Source: Micavibrio sp.
Lineage (GTDB): Bacteria > Pseudomonadota > Alphaproteobacteria > Micavibrionales > Micavibrionaceae
Assembly (NCBI GenBank): GCA_030824805.1
Contig: JAPJRC010000024.1
Coordinates: forward strand, 1-30,407
Direction of reading: 5' to 3'
Length of the DNA stretch: 30,407 nt
The position numbers and the translations under genes were made by a program. The notes beneath the pieces are model-generated. The model saw only the letters and a program-made list of their open reading frames with translations. It was not told the origin of the DNA and ran no database searches. Below are positions 8,181-15,660 of this stretch, piece by piece (within the stretch, counting starts at the first letter, position 1; the number at the start of each line of letters is the position of its first letter).

Positions 8181-9572
8181 TTAAGGGATTTGGGCCAGTA
8201 TCAAATGCGCAAAGTCGGATAGCGTGTCATCACGCGCCCCCATTACAACGATACGGTCACCTTCACGAACTTCTCCGATAATGGCATCACGCACCTCTTC
8301 CCTGCCTTTCATCACGGCGGCATAGCCGCCATGCGCACGGATCATTCTGGCAACATCTTCAGACGTTATGGTCCGTTCCACAGTGCCACCGAGATACAAA
8401 GGCTCGACCAGATAAAGACGATCCGTCGGTAAAAGAGAATCCGCAAATGTTTGCGCCAGCTCGGCGCCCAGCAATTTCAAAAACCCAAAGCCGTGCGGCT
8501 GAAAGAAAATATGAAGCCGTCCGGGGAATTCACGCAAGGCGGATATGGTTGCTGATATCTTGTCCGGATTGTGCGCGAAATCATCCATGACGGTAATACC
8601 GTTCTTGGTGCCCACGACCTCCATCCGGCGACGAATACCTTCAAAGCGCGAAAGTATATTCACGCCCTGCACTATCGGCACGCCGGCGGCTTGTGCCGCA
8701 AGCAAAGCCGCCATCGCATTGGAAATGTTGTGCGCTCCGGGCACTTGCATGCGAAGCGTGTGTCGCTCTCCTTTATAGGAAAGCACTGCGCCCACTCCAT
8801 CTACATAGTGGGTTACGCTTTCTGCAAACAGGTCGGCGTTCGCAGCGCCGTAGGTTACAACCTCGCCGCCAAAGTCTTTTGCAAGTTCAAGCACGATAGG
8901 ATCATGCGTATTTATGATCGCGCTGCGCGTTTTGGCGAGAAAGCCGGAGAACATGGCGCGCAGTTCTTCCATCGGTTGATGGTCCAGCGTGATATTGTGC
9001 ATCACCGCTATGTCGGGCTCGAAGGCGCAGACGGCCTCGATGCCATCGCTTTCGTCTATCTCGCTCACAAACACATCGCCTTTGCCAACGAACGCTGTCG
9101 AGTACGGGTTGTCATGCGCGTAGTTGCGGAATATGCCGCCATTGTTGATGGTGGGGTCCAGTCCCGCTTCTTTAAGAATGAATCCAACCATGCCGGTCGT
9201 CGTTGTCTTGCCGCTCGTCCCGGCAATGGCGATGCGAGTCTTCGCGGCGTTGAACAGATCGATAAGCATATCCACACGCTTGAGGATTTTCACGCCTCGC
9301 GCCTTCGCCGCAGCAACGTCCGGCACCGTGTCTTCAACGGCCTTGGAAATAACCAGCGCATCGATATCGTTCGTAATGCCGCTGCCATCTTGTGGATGCA
9401 GCGTAATACCTTGCGCTTCTATCCATGCGAATTTTTCGGGCGTGCGCCCTTGATCGTGCGAGCGATCGGAACCGGAAACCGTGTGTCCGAGACCTTTCAA
9501 AATCACAGCCAGCGGCAGCATGCCGCTACCGCCGATGCCGCCGATAAAGTAATGATGTCTGGATTTTTCCAC
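8181..9572 (-). CDS. MurC/Mpl-like Mur ligase with altered motifs
   Basis: A 463-residue, three-domain Mur ligase. The N-terminal Rossmann domain begins HYFIGGIGGSGM, the UDP-muramoyl-binding pattern of MurC and Mpl. The central ATPase P-loop is GTSGKTTTTGM near residue 117, where MurC and Mpl have His in place of this Ser. Other blocks are EIDESDG, HNITLDHQ, then DDFAHNPDKI and FQPHGFGF in the C-terminal half. The DxAHNP form is more like MurE, MurF or FolC than the GHHP of MurC. It may ligate L-Ala or a peptide to a UDP-muramate-like substrate, possibly in recycling, but substrate choice is uncertain. It sits alone, not in a division/wall cluster, and starts three bases after the lipoprotein gene. 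Confidence 0.8.
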   Translation of the reverse strand: MEKSRHHYFIGGIGGSGMLPLAVILKGLGHTVSGSDRSHDQGRTPEKFAWIEAQGITLHPQDGSGITNDIDALVISKAVEDTVPDVAAAKARGVKILKRVDMLIDLFNAAKTRIAIAGTSGKTTTTGMVGFILKEAGLDPTINNGGIFRNYAHDNPYSTAFVGKGDVFVSEIDESDGIEAVCAFEPDIAVMHNITLDHQPMEELRAMFSGFLAKTRSAIINTHDPIVLELAKDFGGEVVTYGAANADLFAESVTHYVDGVGAVLSYKGERHTLRMQVPGAHNISNAMAALLAAQAAGVPIVQGVNILSRFEGIRRRMEVVGTKNGITVMDDFAHNPDKISATISALREFPGRLHIFFQPHGFGFLKLLGAELAQTFADSLLPTDRLYLVEPLYLGGTVERTITSEDVARMIRAHGGYAAVMKGREEVRDAIIGEVREGDRIVVMGARDDTLSDFAHLILAQIP

Positions 9573-9575
9573 GGC

Positions 9576-10280
9576 CTAGTTGTTGAACACGCTCGGGTTC
9601 GCAGAGCGTGTCAGTTCTTCGGCATTGCTGCCCGAAATATTGGGCTTCGTCGGCGTCATAGCGGGCACAGCGGCATCACTTCCGGCGGCTGGCATAGGCG
9701 TTACAGAAGAACCTGCCTCGGGCGCAGGAGTGGAGAACGGGTTGCTGTTCAAATTATTGTCCCGTTTTTTCAGAACAGGAGGCTCATAACCAGCGTCGGC
9801 CGGGAGCTTCGGCACACTTGCACCATAACTCTCGATGGATTGTTTGTACGGGTTTGGCGCATCCTTGTTGTGATAGGCCGGTGTTTCGAAACCGCGTGTG
9901 GGAATGCCTACAAAATCAATCGTAATGACGGGCGGATATGCGTAGAGGCCGCCTGCATAATGGTCATATGTCACACCGGGAACAACGGCGTTGCTCACAT
10001 TCGCAAGCCCCCACTCGTTGAGTGCGCTTGGTATTATAACCTGTTTGTGACGGTTGCCGGACGCGTAACAATCGATAACCAAATCTCTGTGCGTGCGTTG
10101 AATGCGTGCGGTCTCACCGCTGACAACGCGATATTTAACACCATTCGTAAGATGGCATTCCGCTTCGGTTGCACCGGGCGTATCGATGCGCACCGTTTGG
10201 GTTGCCCCATCGATAATGCTGGAACATCCCGCAAGAGCGAGAACAACGGACAGAACAGGAATAAATTTTGACAAGCGCAT
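9576..10280 (-). CDS. Predicted lipoprotein of unknown function
   Basis: A 234-residue protein with a signal peptide ending in a clear lipobox (ALAGC, lipidated C19). Residues 25-135 contain paired cysteines (C42 and about C71) in a beta-rich region with VIDCYASGN. The pattern resembles lipoproteins seen in many alphaproteobacteria, with no known activity. The second half is low in complexity and rich in Pro, Ala, Thr and Asn. The start at 10280 follows a small GGCGG/CCGCC hairpin. The gene is three bases upstream of the MurC-like ligase gene, so they are probably co-transcribed, and a role at the cell wall or outer membrane is plausible but inferred. Confidence 0.78.
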   Translation of the reverse strand: MRLSKFIPVLSVVLALAGCSSIIDGATQTVRIDTPGATEAECHLTNGVKYRVVSGETARIQRTHRDLVIDCYASGNRHKQVIIPSALNEWGLANVSNAVVPGVTYDHYAGGLYAYPPVITIDFVGIPTRGFETPAYHNKDAPNPYKQSIESYGASVPKLPADAGYEPPVLKKRDNNLNSNPFSTPAPEAGSSVTPMPAAGSDAAVPAMTPTKPNISGSNAEELTRSANPSVFNN

Positions 10281-10318
10281 GGCGGGTCCGCCTTCAGGTG
10301 AGAATCAAAGACCCTTTC

Positions 10319-10347
10319 AAATTACCGTAAAGCGCCTGTCATGGCAA
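10319..10347 (-). promoter_or_regulatory. Candidate promoter for the lipoprotein-Mur ligase pair
   Basis: TTGCCA at 10342-10347 (five of six -35 bases) is separated by 17 bases from TAATTT at 10319-10324, a weak -10. It lies between the end of clpB and the lipoprotein start, both on the minus strand. Confidence 0.35.
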
Positions 10348-10373
10348 AGGGTTAAGCCCCCGGGTTGCGGCCG

Positions 10374-12983
10374 TTACGCCGCTTCCTTGGCCTTTTGTCC
10401 GGGGGGATTGACGGTAAAGGTCAGATGGTCTCCCTTAACGCCAACACTGACCTGAGCCCCGTCTTCAACTTTTCCTTCAAGGATAAGTTCTGCAAGGCGG
10501 TTTTGGAGTTCTGTCTGAATAACCCGCTTCAAGGGGCGTGCGCCATAGATCGGATCATACCCTTTATCGGCAAGCCATTTTTTGGCTGCCTGATCCACGG
10601 TCAACGTAACCTGACGGCCAGCCAGAAGCTTGTGCAGATAGGCCAGCTGGATATCCACAATGCCCGTCATCTGTTCGCGACCAAGGCGGCGGAACAGCAG
10701 GATCTCGTCCAGACGGTTGAGAAATTCCGGGCGGAACGCCGCGCGAACGGCATCCATAACTTTGGAACGCGCAGCCTCGACATCCTGCCCATCTTCCAGA
10801 TTGACCAGATGTTCGGCACCGAGGTTCGAGGTCATGATCAGCACCGTGTTGGTGAAATCCACCGTGCGGCCCTGACCATCGGTTAACCTTCCATCGTCAA
10901 GCACTTGCAGGAGGATGTTAAAGACATCGGGGTGCGCCTTTTCTACTTCGTCGAAAAGGACAACCTGATACGGGCGGCGGCGGACAGCCTCGGTCAAAGC
11001 GCCGCCTTCTTCATAACCGACATAGCCCGGAGGGGCGCCGATCATACGGGCGACCGAGTGCTTTTCCATGTATTCGGACATGTCCATGCGGACCATGGCG
11101 GTGTCGTCATCGAACAGGAATTCGGCCAGCGCCTTGGTCAATTCTGTCTTACCAACCCCTGTCGGTCCCAAAAAGAGGAACGAACCGATCGGACGGTTGG
11201 GCGATTGCAGTCCGGCACGTGAACGGCGCACTGCGTTGGCGACGGCTTTTACGGCCTGATCCTGACCGACCACGCGGGCCTTGAGCTTGTCTTCCATGGA
11301 AAGGAGTTTGGCGCGTTCGCCCTCCAGCATCTTGTCGACCGGAATACCGGTCCATTTGCTGACCACGGCCGCAATGTCGCTTTCCGTAACTTCTTCATTG
11401 ATCATGCTCGCGCCATGGACTTTGGCAGCCTCGGACAAACGACGTTCCAGCTCGGGAATTTTGGCGTACTTCAATTCGGATGCCTTGCCCCAGTCGGAAT
11501 CACGTTCGGCCTGCTCCAGCTCGATACGGGCACGGTCCAGCTCTTCCGTTGCTTTCTGACCGGCGTTCAGTTTCTCCTTTTCGGCATTCCATTGCGCCGT
11601 CAGGTCTGCCGATTTTTTCTCGAGCGTTTTTAGCTCTTCATCCAGTTTCACCAGGCGGTCTTTAGAGCTGGCATCCTTTTCTTTGGAAAGCGCCTCACGC
11701 TCGATCTTCATTTGAACAATGCGGCGGTCTAACTCGTCGATTTCTTCCGGTTTGGAATCCACCTGCATACGCAGACGGCTTGAAGCTTCGTCGATCAGGT
11801 CTATGGCCTTATCCGGCAGGAAGCGGTCGGTGATATAGCGGTTTGACATAGTCGCAGCAGATACAATGGCGCCATCGGTGATACGTACGCCATGGTGCGC
11901 CTCGTACTTCTCTTTTAATCCCCGAAGGATAGAGATGGTATCTTCAACTGTTGGTTCAGGAACGAACACAGGCTGGAAGCGGCGAGCGAGTGCCGCATCC
12001 TTTTCAATATGCTTGCGGTATTCCTCCAGCGTCGTGGCGCCGACCATATGCAACTCGCCGCGCGCCAAGGCCGGTTTCAGCATATTGCCCGCATCCATAG
12101 AGCCTTCGGCTTTTCCAGCGCCTACCAGCGTATGCAGCTCGTCCAGAAACAGTATGATTTCGCCGGTTGCCGCCTTGACTTCATCAAGTACGGCTTTCAA
12201 TCTTTCCTCGAATTCTCCACGGAATTTTGCACCGGCGATCATCGAGCCAAGATCGAGCGCCATAAGGCGCTTTCCTTTAAGGGATTCAGGCACATCACCG
12301 TTGATAATGCGAAGCGCCAGCCCTTCGATAATTGCGGTTTTCCCCACCCCCGGCTCACCTATAAGCACGGGATTGTTCTTCGTACGGCGGGAGAGGATCT
12401 GAATCGTACGGCGGATTTCCTCATCGCGGCCTATGATCGGGTCCAGCTTCCCATCACGCGCATCCTTGGTGAGGTCGCGCGCATATTTGGCCAGCGCTTC
12501 GAACTGGTCTTCCGCCGTGGCGGAATCCGCCGTACGGCCTTTGCGTATCGTGTTGATGGCCTGGTTGACACTGGTGGGGTTCACCCCGCTGTCTGCCACA
12601 ATTGCGCCGATCTCGGACGTCTGGCGCGCCATGACCATGGATTGAAAAATACGTTCGATGGTGACGTACTTGTCACCGGCTTTTTCGGCCAATTGCAAAG
12701 CGTTATCGATAATCTTTGCCAAATCGGTTGAAATACGAAGACCGCCTGCACCGGAGCCCGTAACGGTGGGCAATTTGGCTATTGCGGCTTCGGCCGCCTT
12801 TTTCATACGCGCGGCATTGCCACCAGCGGCCTGTACGAGGCGTTCGGTAAGGCCATCCTCATCCTCCAGCATTACTTTTAGCAAATGCTCTGGTTCGAGC
12901 GAAGGATGGTTACTCCGCATCGCCAGCGTCTGCGCTTTTTGCAGAACGGATTTCGATTTTTCGGTCAGTTTTTCAAAGTCCAT
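10374..12983 (-). CDS. clpB: ATP-dependent disaggregase ClpB
   Basis: An 869-residue Hsp100 chaperone. It has the N-terminal Clp repeat domain, a first AAA+ module with Walker A GEPGVGKT and Walker B ILFLDELHTLVGAG, and a long middle coiled coil (about 400-530). A second module has GPTGVGKT and VVLFDEVEKAHPD, with a C-terminal D2-small domain. It works with DnaK to pull proteins out of aggregates in the cytoplasm. The start MDFEKLTEKS at 12983 has GAGGA upstream; a longer in-frame ATG at 13040 lacks family homology. The upstream region carries a heat-shock-like promoter and an FNR-type box. The DUF4167 gene upstream is separated from it by a terminator. Confidence 0.97.
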   Translation of the reverse strand: MDFEKLTEKSKSVLQKAQTLAMRSNHPSLEPEHLLKVMLEDEDGLTERLVQAAGGNAARMKKAAEAAIAKLPTVTGSGAGGLRISTDLAKIIDNALQLAEKAGDKYVTIERIFQSMVMARQTSEIGAIVADSGVNPTSVNQAINTIRKGRTADSATAEDQFEALAKYARDLTKDARDGKLDPIIGRDEEIRRTIQILSRRTKNNPVLIGEPGVGKTAIIEGLALRIINGDVPESLKGKRLMALDLGSMIAGAKFRGEFEERLKAVLDEVKAATGEIILFLDELHTLVGAGKAEGSMDAGNMLKPALARGELHMVGATTLEEYRKHIEKDAALARRFQPVFVPEPTVEDTISILRGLKEKYEAHHGVRITDGAIVSAATMSNRYITDRFLPDKAIDLIDEASSRLRMQVDSKPEEIDELDRRIVQMKIEREALSKEKDASSKDRLVKLDEELKTLEKKSADLTAQWNAEKEKLNAGQKATEELDRARIELEQAERDSDWGKASELKYAKIPELERRLSEAAKVHGASMINEEVTESDIAAVVSKWTGIPVDKMLEGERAKLLSMEDKLKARVVGQDQAVKAVANAVRRSRAGLQSPNRPIGSFLFLGPTGVGKTELTKALAEFLFDDDTAMVRMDMSEYMEKHSVARMIGAPPGYVGYEEGGALTEAVRRRPYQVVLFDEVEKAHPDVFNILLQVLDDGRLTDGQGRTVDFTNTVLIMTSNLGAEHLVNLEDGQDVEAARSKVMDAVRAAFRPEFLNRLDEILLFRRLGREQMTGIVDIQLAYLHKLLAGRQVTLTVDQAAKKWLADKGYDPIYGARPLKRVIQTELQNRLAELILEGKVEDGAQVSVGVKGDHLTFTVNPPGQKAKEAA

Positions 12984-13063
12984 GGAAGATCCTCTTAGGA
13001 AGCAATCTATTGTACAGAAGCTCCCGCCTTCATCAAGCACGGGAAGCTATCATATCAGATACG

Positions 13064-13091
13064 AGTTAGGATTTGATGTAGATCAATCAAG
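13064..13091 (-). promoter_or_regulatory. Candidate RpoH (sigma-32) heat-shock promoter of clpB
   Basis: On the minus strand CTTG (13091-13088) is followed after 17 bases by CCTAACT (13070-13064). The alphaproteobacterial RpoH pattern is CTTG-N17/18-CYTATnT; the -10 part here has one mismatch. Heat-shock control of clpB is general knowledge. The match is by eye. Confidence 0.45.
13073..13086 (-). promoter_or_regulatory. Perfect FNR/FixK-type box upstream of clpB
   Basis: TTGAT-GTAG-ATCAA matches the FNR-family consensus TTGAT-N4-ATCAA at all ten defined bases. It lies between the -35 and -10 of the possible heat-shock promoter. A separate -10 candidate, TATGAT, occupies 13054-13049. The box centre is about 37 bases upstream of the start predicted from TATGAT, close to the -41.5 expected of an activator site. 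Only clpB reads away from it. Confidence 0.55.
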
Positions 13092-13126
13092 CCGCCGCAT
13101 TTCTAACATTTCACTCACTTAATAAA

Positions 13127-13150
13127 AAACGGCCCCGCAAGGAGCCGTTT
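13127..13150 (-). terminator. Intrinsic terminator of the DUF4167 gene
   Basis: AAACGGCCCC and GGAGCCGTTT pair over ten bases with one mismatch around a GCAA loop. On the minus strand the stem is followed by a run of six T. It lies 39 bases after the DUF4167 stop and separates that gene from clpB. Confidence 0.85.
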
Positions 13151-13188
13151 TCTAATTTTCACAATAGCTTAAAAGCCGTACTTAAAGC

Positions 13189-13632
13189 TTATGCTGTTTC
13201 CAGCAACTCTTCGCCCTGGTACGCTTCGGCACGTACATCGGAAGATTGAGCATTAACATCGCCGCCCAAGATGCTGACAGGGAGGGACAAATCATCTTCA
13301 GCAGGTTGCGGCGCGTTGGATGCGAAACCTTGGCGTTGCTGGAAAGACTGGAATTCATCGTTCCAGCTGTTGATAATACGCTGGTAGTGTTCTGCGTGTT
13401 GCAGATAGCTTTCGGCCAGAACGACATCTCCTACAGAGGAAGCGTCTTTGGCCAAAGCGAGATATTTTTCACAAACCTGATGGGCCGTGCCGCGAATTCG
13501 TACGTCCGGACCGTTGCTGTCGAAAATCTGGTTACGATTGGATGCACCGCGGCGCTGGCCATTGTTATGACCACCCTGACCACCACCGTGGCCACGATTG
13601 CGGGAGCGTCTACCCTGTGTTCCATGTCTCAT
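13189..13632 (-). CDS. DUF4167 family protein
   Basis: A 147-residue protein with a very basic N-terminus rich in Arg, Gly, Asn and Gln (residues 1-35), as in RNA-binding tails. The conserved core follows: VRIRGTAHQVCEKYLALAKDASSVGDVVLAESYLQHAEHYQRII at about 44-88, then an acidic low-complexity tail. This is the DUF4167 pattern, which is largely confined to Alphaproteobacteria and usually sits beside prmC and clpB, as here. Its function is unknown; the basic tail makes nucleic-acid binding plausible. AGGG lies about 12 bases upstream of the start. Confidence 0.9.
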   Translation of the reverse strand: MRHGTQGRRSRNRGHGGGQGGHNNGQRRGASNRNQIFDSNGPDVRIRGTAHQVCEKYLALAKDASSVGDVVLAESYLQHAEHYQRIINSWNDEFQSFQQRQGFASNAPQPAEDDLSLPVSILGGDVNAQSSDVRAEAYQGEELLETA

Positions 13633-13695
13633 GTTGTGTATTCCCTAACTTGTTCTATTTTTTAGCCGTTTTATCTTTATCAACAGAATCATACA

Positions 13696-13713
13696 CAGGT
13701 ACAACCATACCTG
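13696..13713. promoter_or_regulatory. 18-bp dyad (CAGGTA-N6-TACCTG) upstream of DUF4167
   Basis: A perfect inverted repeat with a six-base spacer, the size of a dimeric regulator's site. On the minus strand a -10-like TATGAT (13693-13688) directly follows it, so a bound protein would cover the promoter of the DUF4167 gene. The rest of the 249-base gap to prmC shows nothing else I can support. Confidence 0.35.
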
Positions 13714-13881
13714 ATTTGCGTACGGGTTGTATAGTGAAAGGCGAAACTATTTTAATAGACTGTCTTATTCCCAACTCACCGCTTCCGGCGTCTCCGGCTC
13801 ACTGACCGACAGCATTGTCTCGAGCAAGATGACCATACGCCACGGTTTCGATTCTGATCAATGGGGGTCTTGCATATATTT

Positions 13882-14802
13882 TTACTTTTCCCCACAGCCC
13901 ATCTCTACCACCCGTATAACGCCCGCGAGGTCACGGTATGAGTCGTATACACGTATATTAGATTCTCTCGCGAGTCGTGCAAGGTCTTCTTCTTGTCCTT
14001 TGCCAATTTCGAATAGTGCACGGCCGCCACAGGAAAGATGTTTTTTGATCTTTTTCAGGATCATTTTATAGGCCGACAACCCGTCTTCCCCGCCTGTCAG
14101 AGCCAGTTTTGGATCGTGATTCCGCACTTCAGGCGCCAAAGATTCGATATCTGATTCCGGTATATAGGGCGGATTCGAGACGATGAGATCGAACGTCTCT
14201 TCATCGGCCAGCGGCGCGAACCAACTGCCCACCCGAAAATCGATCCGCGATGCGACCCCATTTCTCTCGGCATTTTGCCGGGCCATAGCAACAGCCCCCG
14301 GATTGATGTCAATTCCGACGCCTGTGGCATCCGGCAATTCCTTGAGCAGAGAGATCAGGATGCAACCCGAACCTGTGCCTAGATCAAGAATACGAAGTCC
14401 GGTATCGGGATTGATAGAGGCCATAGCGGCAAGCCCGGCCTCTTCAGACGGGGCGATATTCGGGAGGGTTTTCAGGGCCGCCTCAACCAGCGTTTCCGTG
14501 TCCGGCCTAGGGTCCAGCGTGTCCGGCGAAATCATGAAGTCCAGCCCCCAGAATTCACGCTTCCCCAACAGTCTGGAAACGGGCTCCCCCGCCAATCTGC
14601 GGAAGACTAATTTTTCAACATTTTCAATTACTTCCGCCGAGAGGGGGGCTTGCCCCAGAGAAATCATATCGGAATCAGAAAAATTACCCCCCTGCCGCAT
14701 CAAAAGACGCGCATCCAGCACCGGATTTTCGACACCCGCCTGTCCAAGCAAAGCGCGCATTCTGCGAAGCATCTGGTCGAGTGTTTCAGGGGGAGTTTGC
14801 AT
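13882..14802 (-). CDS. prmC: Peptide chain release factor N5-glutamine methyltransferase PrmC
   Basis: A 306-residue protein. The N-terminal helical domain (1-95) is followed by a class I methyltransferase fold with motif I DLGTGSGCILISLL near residue 140 and the catalytic VSNPPYIPE near residue 210. It methylates the Gln of the GGQ motif of release factors, and prfA lies about 860 bases upstream. The two genes are usually adjacent in this class, but here an NTF2-like gene and a small membrane gene lie between them. There is no Shine-Dalgarno; an extended -10 (TGCTATAAA) ends five bases before the ATG, suggesting a leaderless transcript. Confidence 0.95.
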   Translation of the reverse strand: MQTPPETLDQMLRRMRALLGQAGVENPVLDARLLMRQGGNFSDSDMISLGQAPLSAEVIENVEKLVFRRLAGEPVSRLLGKREFWGLDFMISPDTLDPRPDTETLVEAALKTLPNIAPSEEAGLAAMASINPDTGLRILDLGTGSGCILISLLKELPDATGVGIDINPGAVAMARQNAERNGVASRIDFRVGSWFAPLADEETFDLIVSNPPYIPESDIESLAPEVRNHDPKLALTGGEDGLSAYKMILKKIKKHLSCGGRALFEIGKGQEEDLARLARESNIRVYDSYRDLAGVIRVVEMGCGEK

Positions 14803-14807
14803 GGGGC

Positions 14808-14816
14808 TTTATAGCA
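14808..14816 (-). promoter_or_regulatory. Extended -10 element directly before prmC
   Basis: On the minus strand TGC-TATAAA (14816-14808) fits the extended -10 pattern TGnTATAAT with one mismatch. The predicted transcription start is at 14801-14802, within the start codon. I found no good -35, as is allowed for extended -10 promoters. Confidence 0.45.
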
Positions 14817-14924
14817 GCATTCAAGGTTAAAAAAACATGAATTACAAAACCTTCCGCCTTGTGAGGGAACTGCGCAACGGCGAGCATTGTAGGTATTTAC
14901 AGAAAACAGGAAAAGGAGGCGTCT

Positions 14925-15365
14925 ATGGCCAATCTTGAGCAACAGCAATACGGCATTGAAAACCCTGCCGCCCTGTCCGCCCTCATCGACCATGCGGAGA
15001 AACGGGACATCGTCCGACGTTATTTCGAGGCATATAAATACAACGACCTAGAGCAGCTGGAGCCCCTTCTGGCACACGAGCTGCGATTCACAAGTCCGGA
15101 GGACAATGCCCTCGATCTGTCATCCTATCTGGAACGTTGCTGGCCGATGCATCTGCTCATTAAGGATATAATCGTCCGCTATATATTTGTGGAGGGCAGC
15201 AATGCCTTTGTGAATTACACCCTCTTCCTTTATGACGGGCGCCAATTTCACAACACAGAATTTATGACAATAGAAAACGGAAAGATCATGGATATAGCGG
15301 TGTTCTTCGGCCCGACTTTTAAAGATGGAAAATTCCAATCTTCCGAAGCAGACACTGGAGCCTAA
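14925..15365 (+). CDS. SnoaL/NTF2-like domain protein
   Basis: A 146-residue protein. Residues 27-135 read like a SnoaL/NTF2-like alpha+beta barrel: the helix DIVRRYFEAYKYNDLEQLEPLL, then an F-x-SPEDN loop, a W-P-M helix and paired strands (AFVNYTLFLYDGRQFHNTEFMTIENGKIMDIAVFFG). The fold serves as an enzyme pocket or small-ligand binder; no specific reaction can be assigned. A strong AAGGAGG precedes the ATG. It is the only plus-strand gene in the prfA-prmC area. Its stop overlaps that of the convergent small membrane protein gene. Confidence 0.75.
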   Translation: MANLEQQQYGIENPAALSALIDHAEKRDIVRRYFEAYKYNDLEQLEPLLAHELRFTSPEDNALDLSSYLERCWPMHLLIKDIIVRYIFVEGSNAFVNYTLFLYDGRQFHNTEFMTIENGKIMDIAVFFGPTFKDGKFQSSEADTGA

Positions 15366-15658
15366 AGGTCGCCCTTGTCTTTATGAATGTGCGGCTTGTG
15401 AAGGCTGTCTTCCAGATACTGCAGTTCAGCCTCGGGGCTGGCCTTCTCTTTCAGGCGCCCGATAAACAACCCTATACGCACAATACCAAAGGCCGCTGCA
15501 CAGAATGAAATGCTGATAAGCGCAGGATGCGTCAAAAGGGTCACGTATTTCTCAGGCAGCAATACCCCCATCTTTAGCCAGACAAATATGCCATTCAGGC
15601 AAAAAGCAACAAACGGCAATGAGATCAAGGTCAGGAGTATGTTGCCGAAAATTCCCAC
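15362..15658 (-). CDS. Small two-helix membrane protein
   Basis: A 98-residue protein with two hydrophobic segments (about 4-28 and 43-66) and a charged C-terminal tail (RLKEKASPEAELQYLEDSLHK). I do not recognise the family. It starts two bases after the prfA stop on the same strand and so belongs to the prfA transcript. Its TAG stop overlaps the TAA of the convergent NTF2-like gene. Topology suggests an inner-membrane hairpin with a cytoplasmic tail. Confidence 0.6.
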   Translation of the reverse strand: MGIFGNILLTLISLPFVAFCLNGIFVWLKMGVLLPEKYVTLLTHPALISISFCAAAFGIVRIGLFIGRLKEKASPEAELQYLEDSLHKPHIHKDKGDL

Positions 15659-15660
15659 GG

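Noticed and set aside
8571..10271. A 566-codon open frame on the plus strand opposite the Mur ligase and lipoprotein genes
   Set aside because: It runs antisense across two clear genes, has no recognisable domain and no ribosome site; it is an effect of codon bias in the real genes.
13727..14071. Plus-strand frame across the prmC 3' end and its gap
   Set aside because: Mostly antisense to prmC, with no ribosome site or homology.
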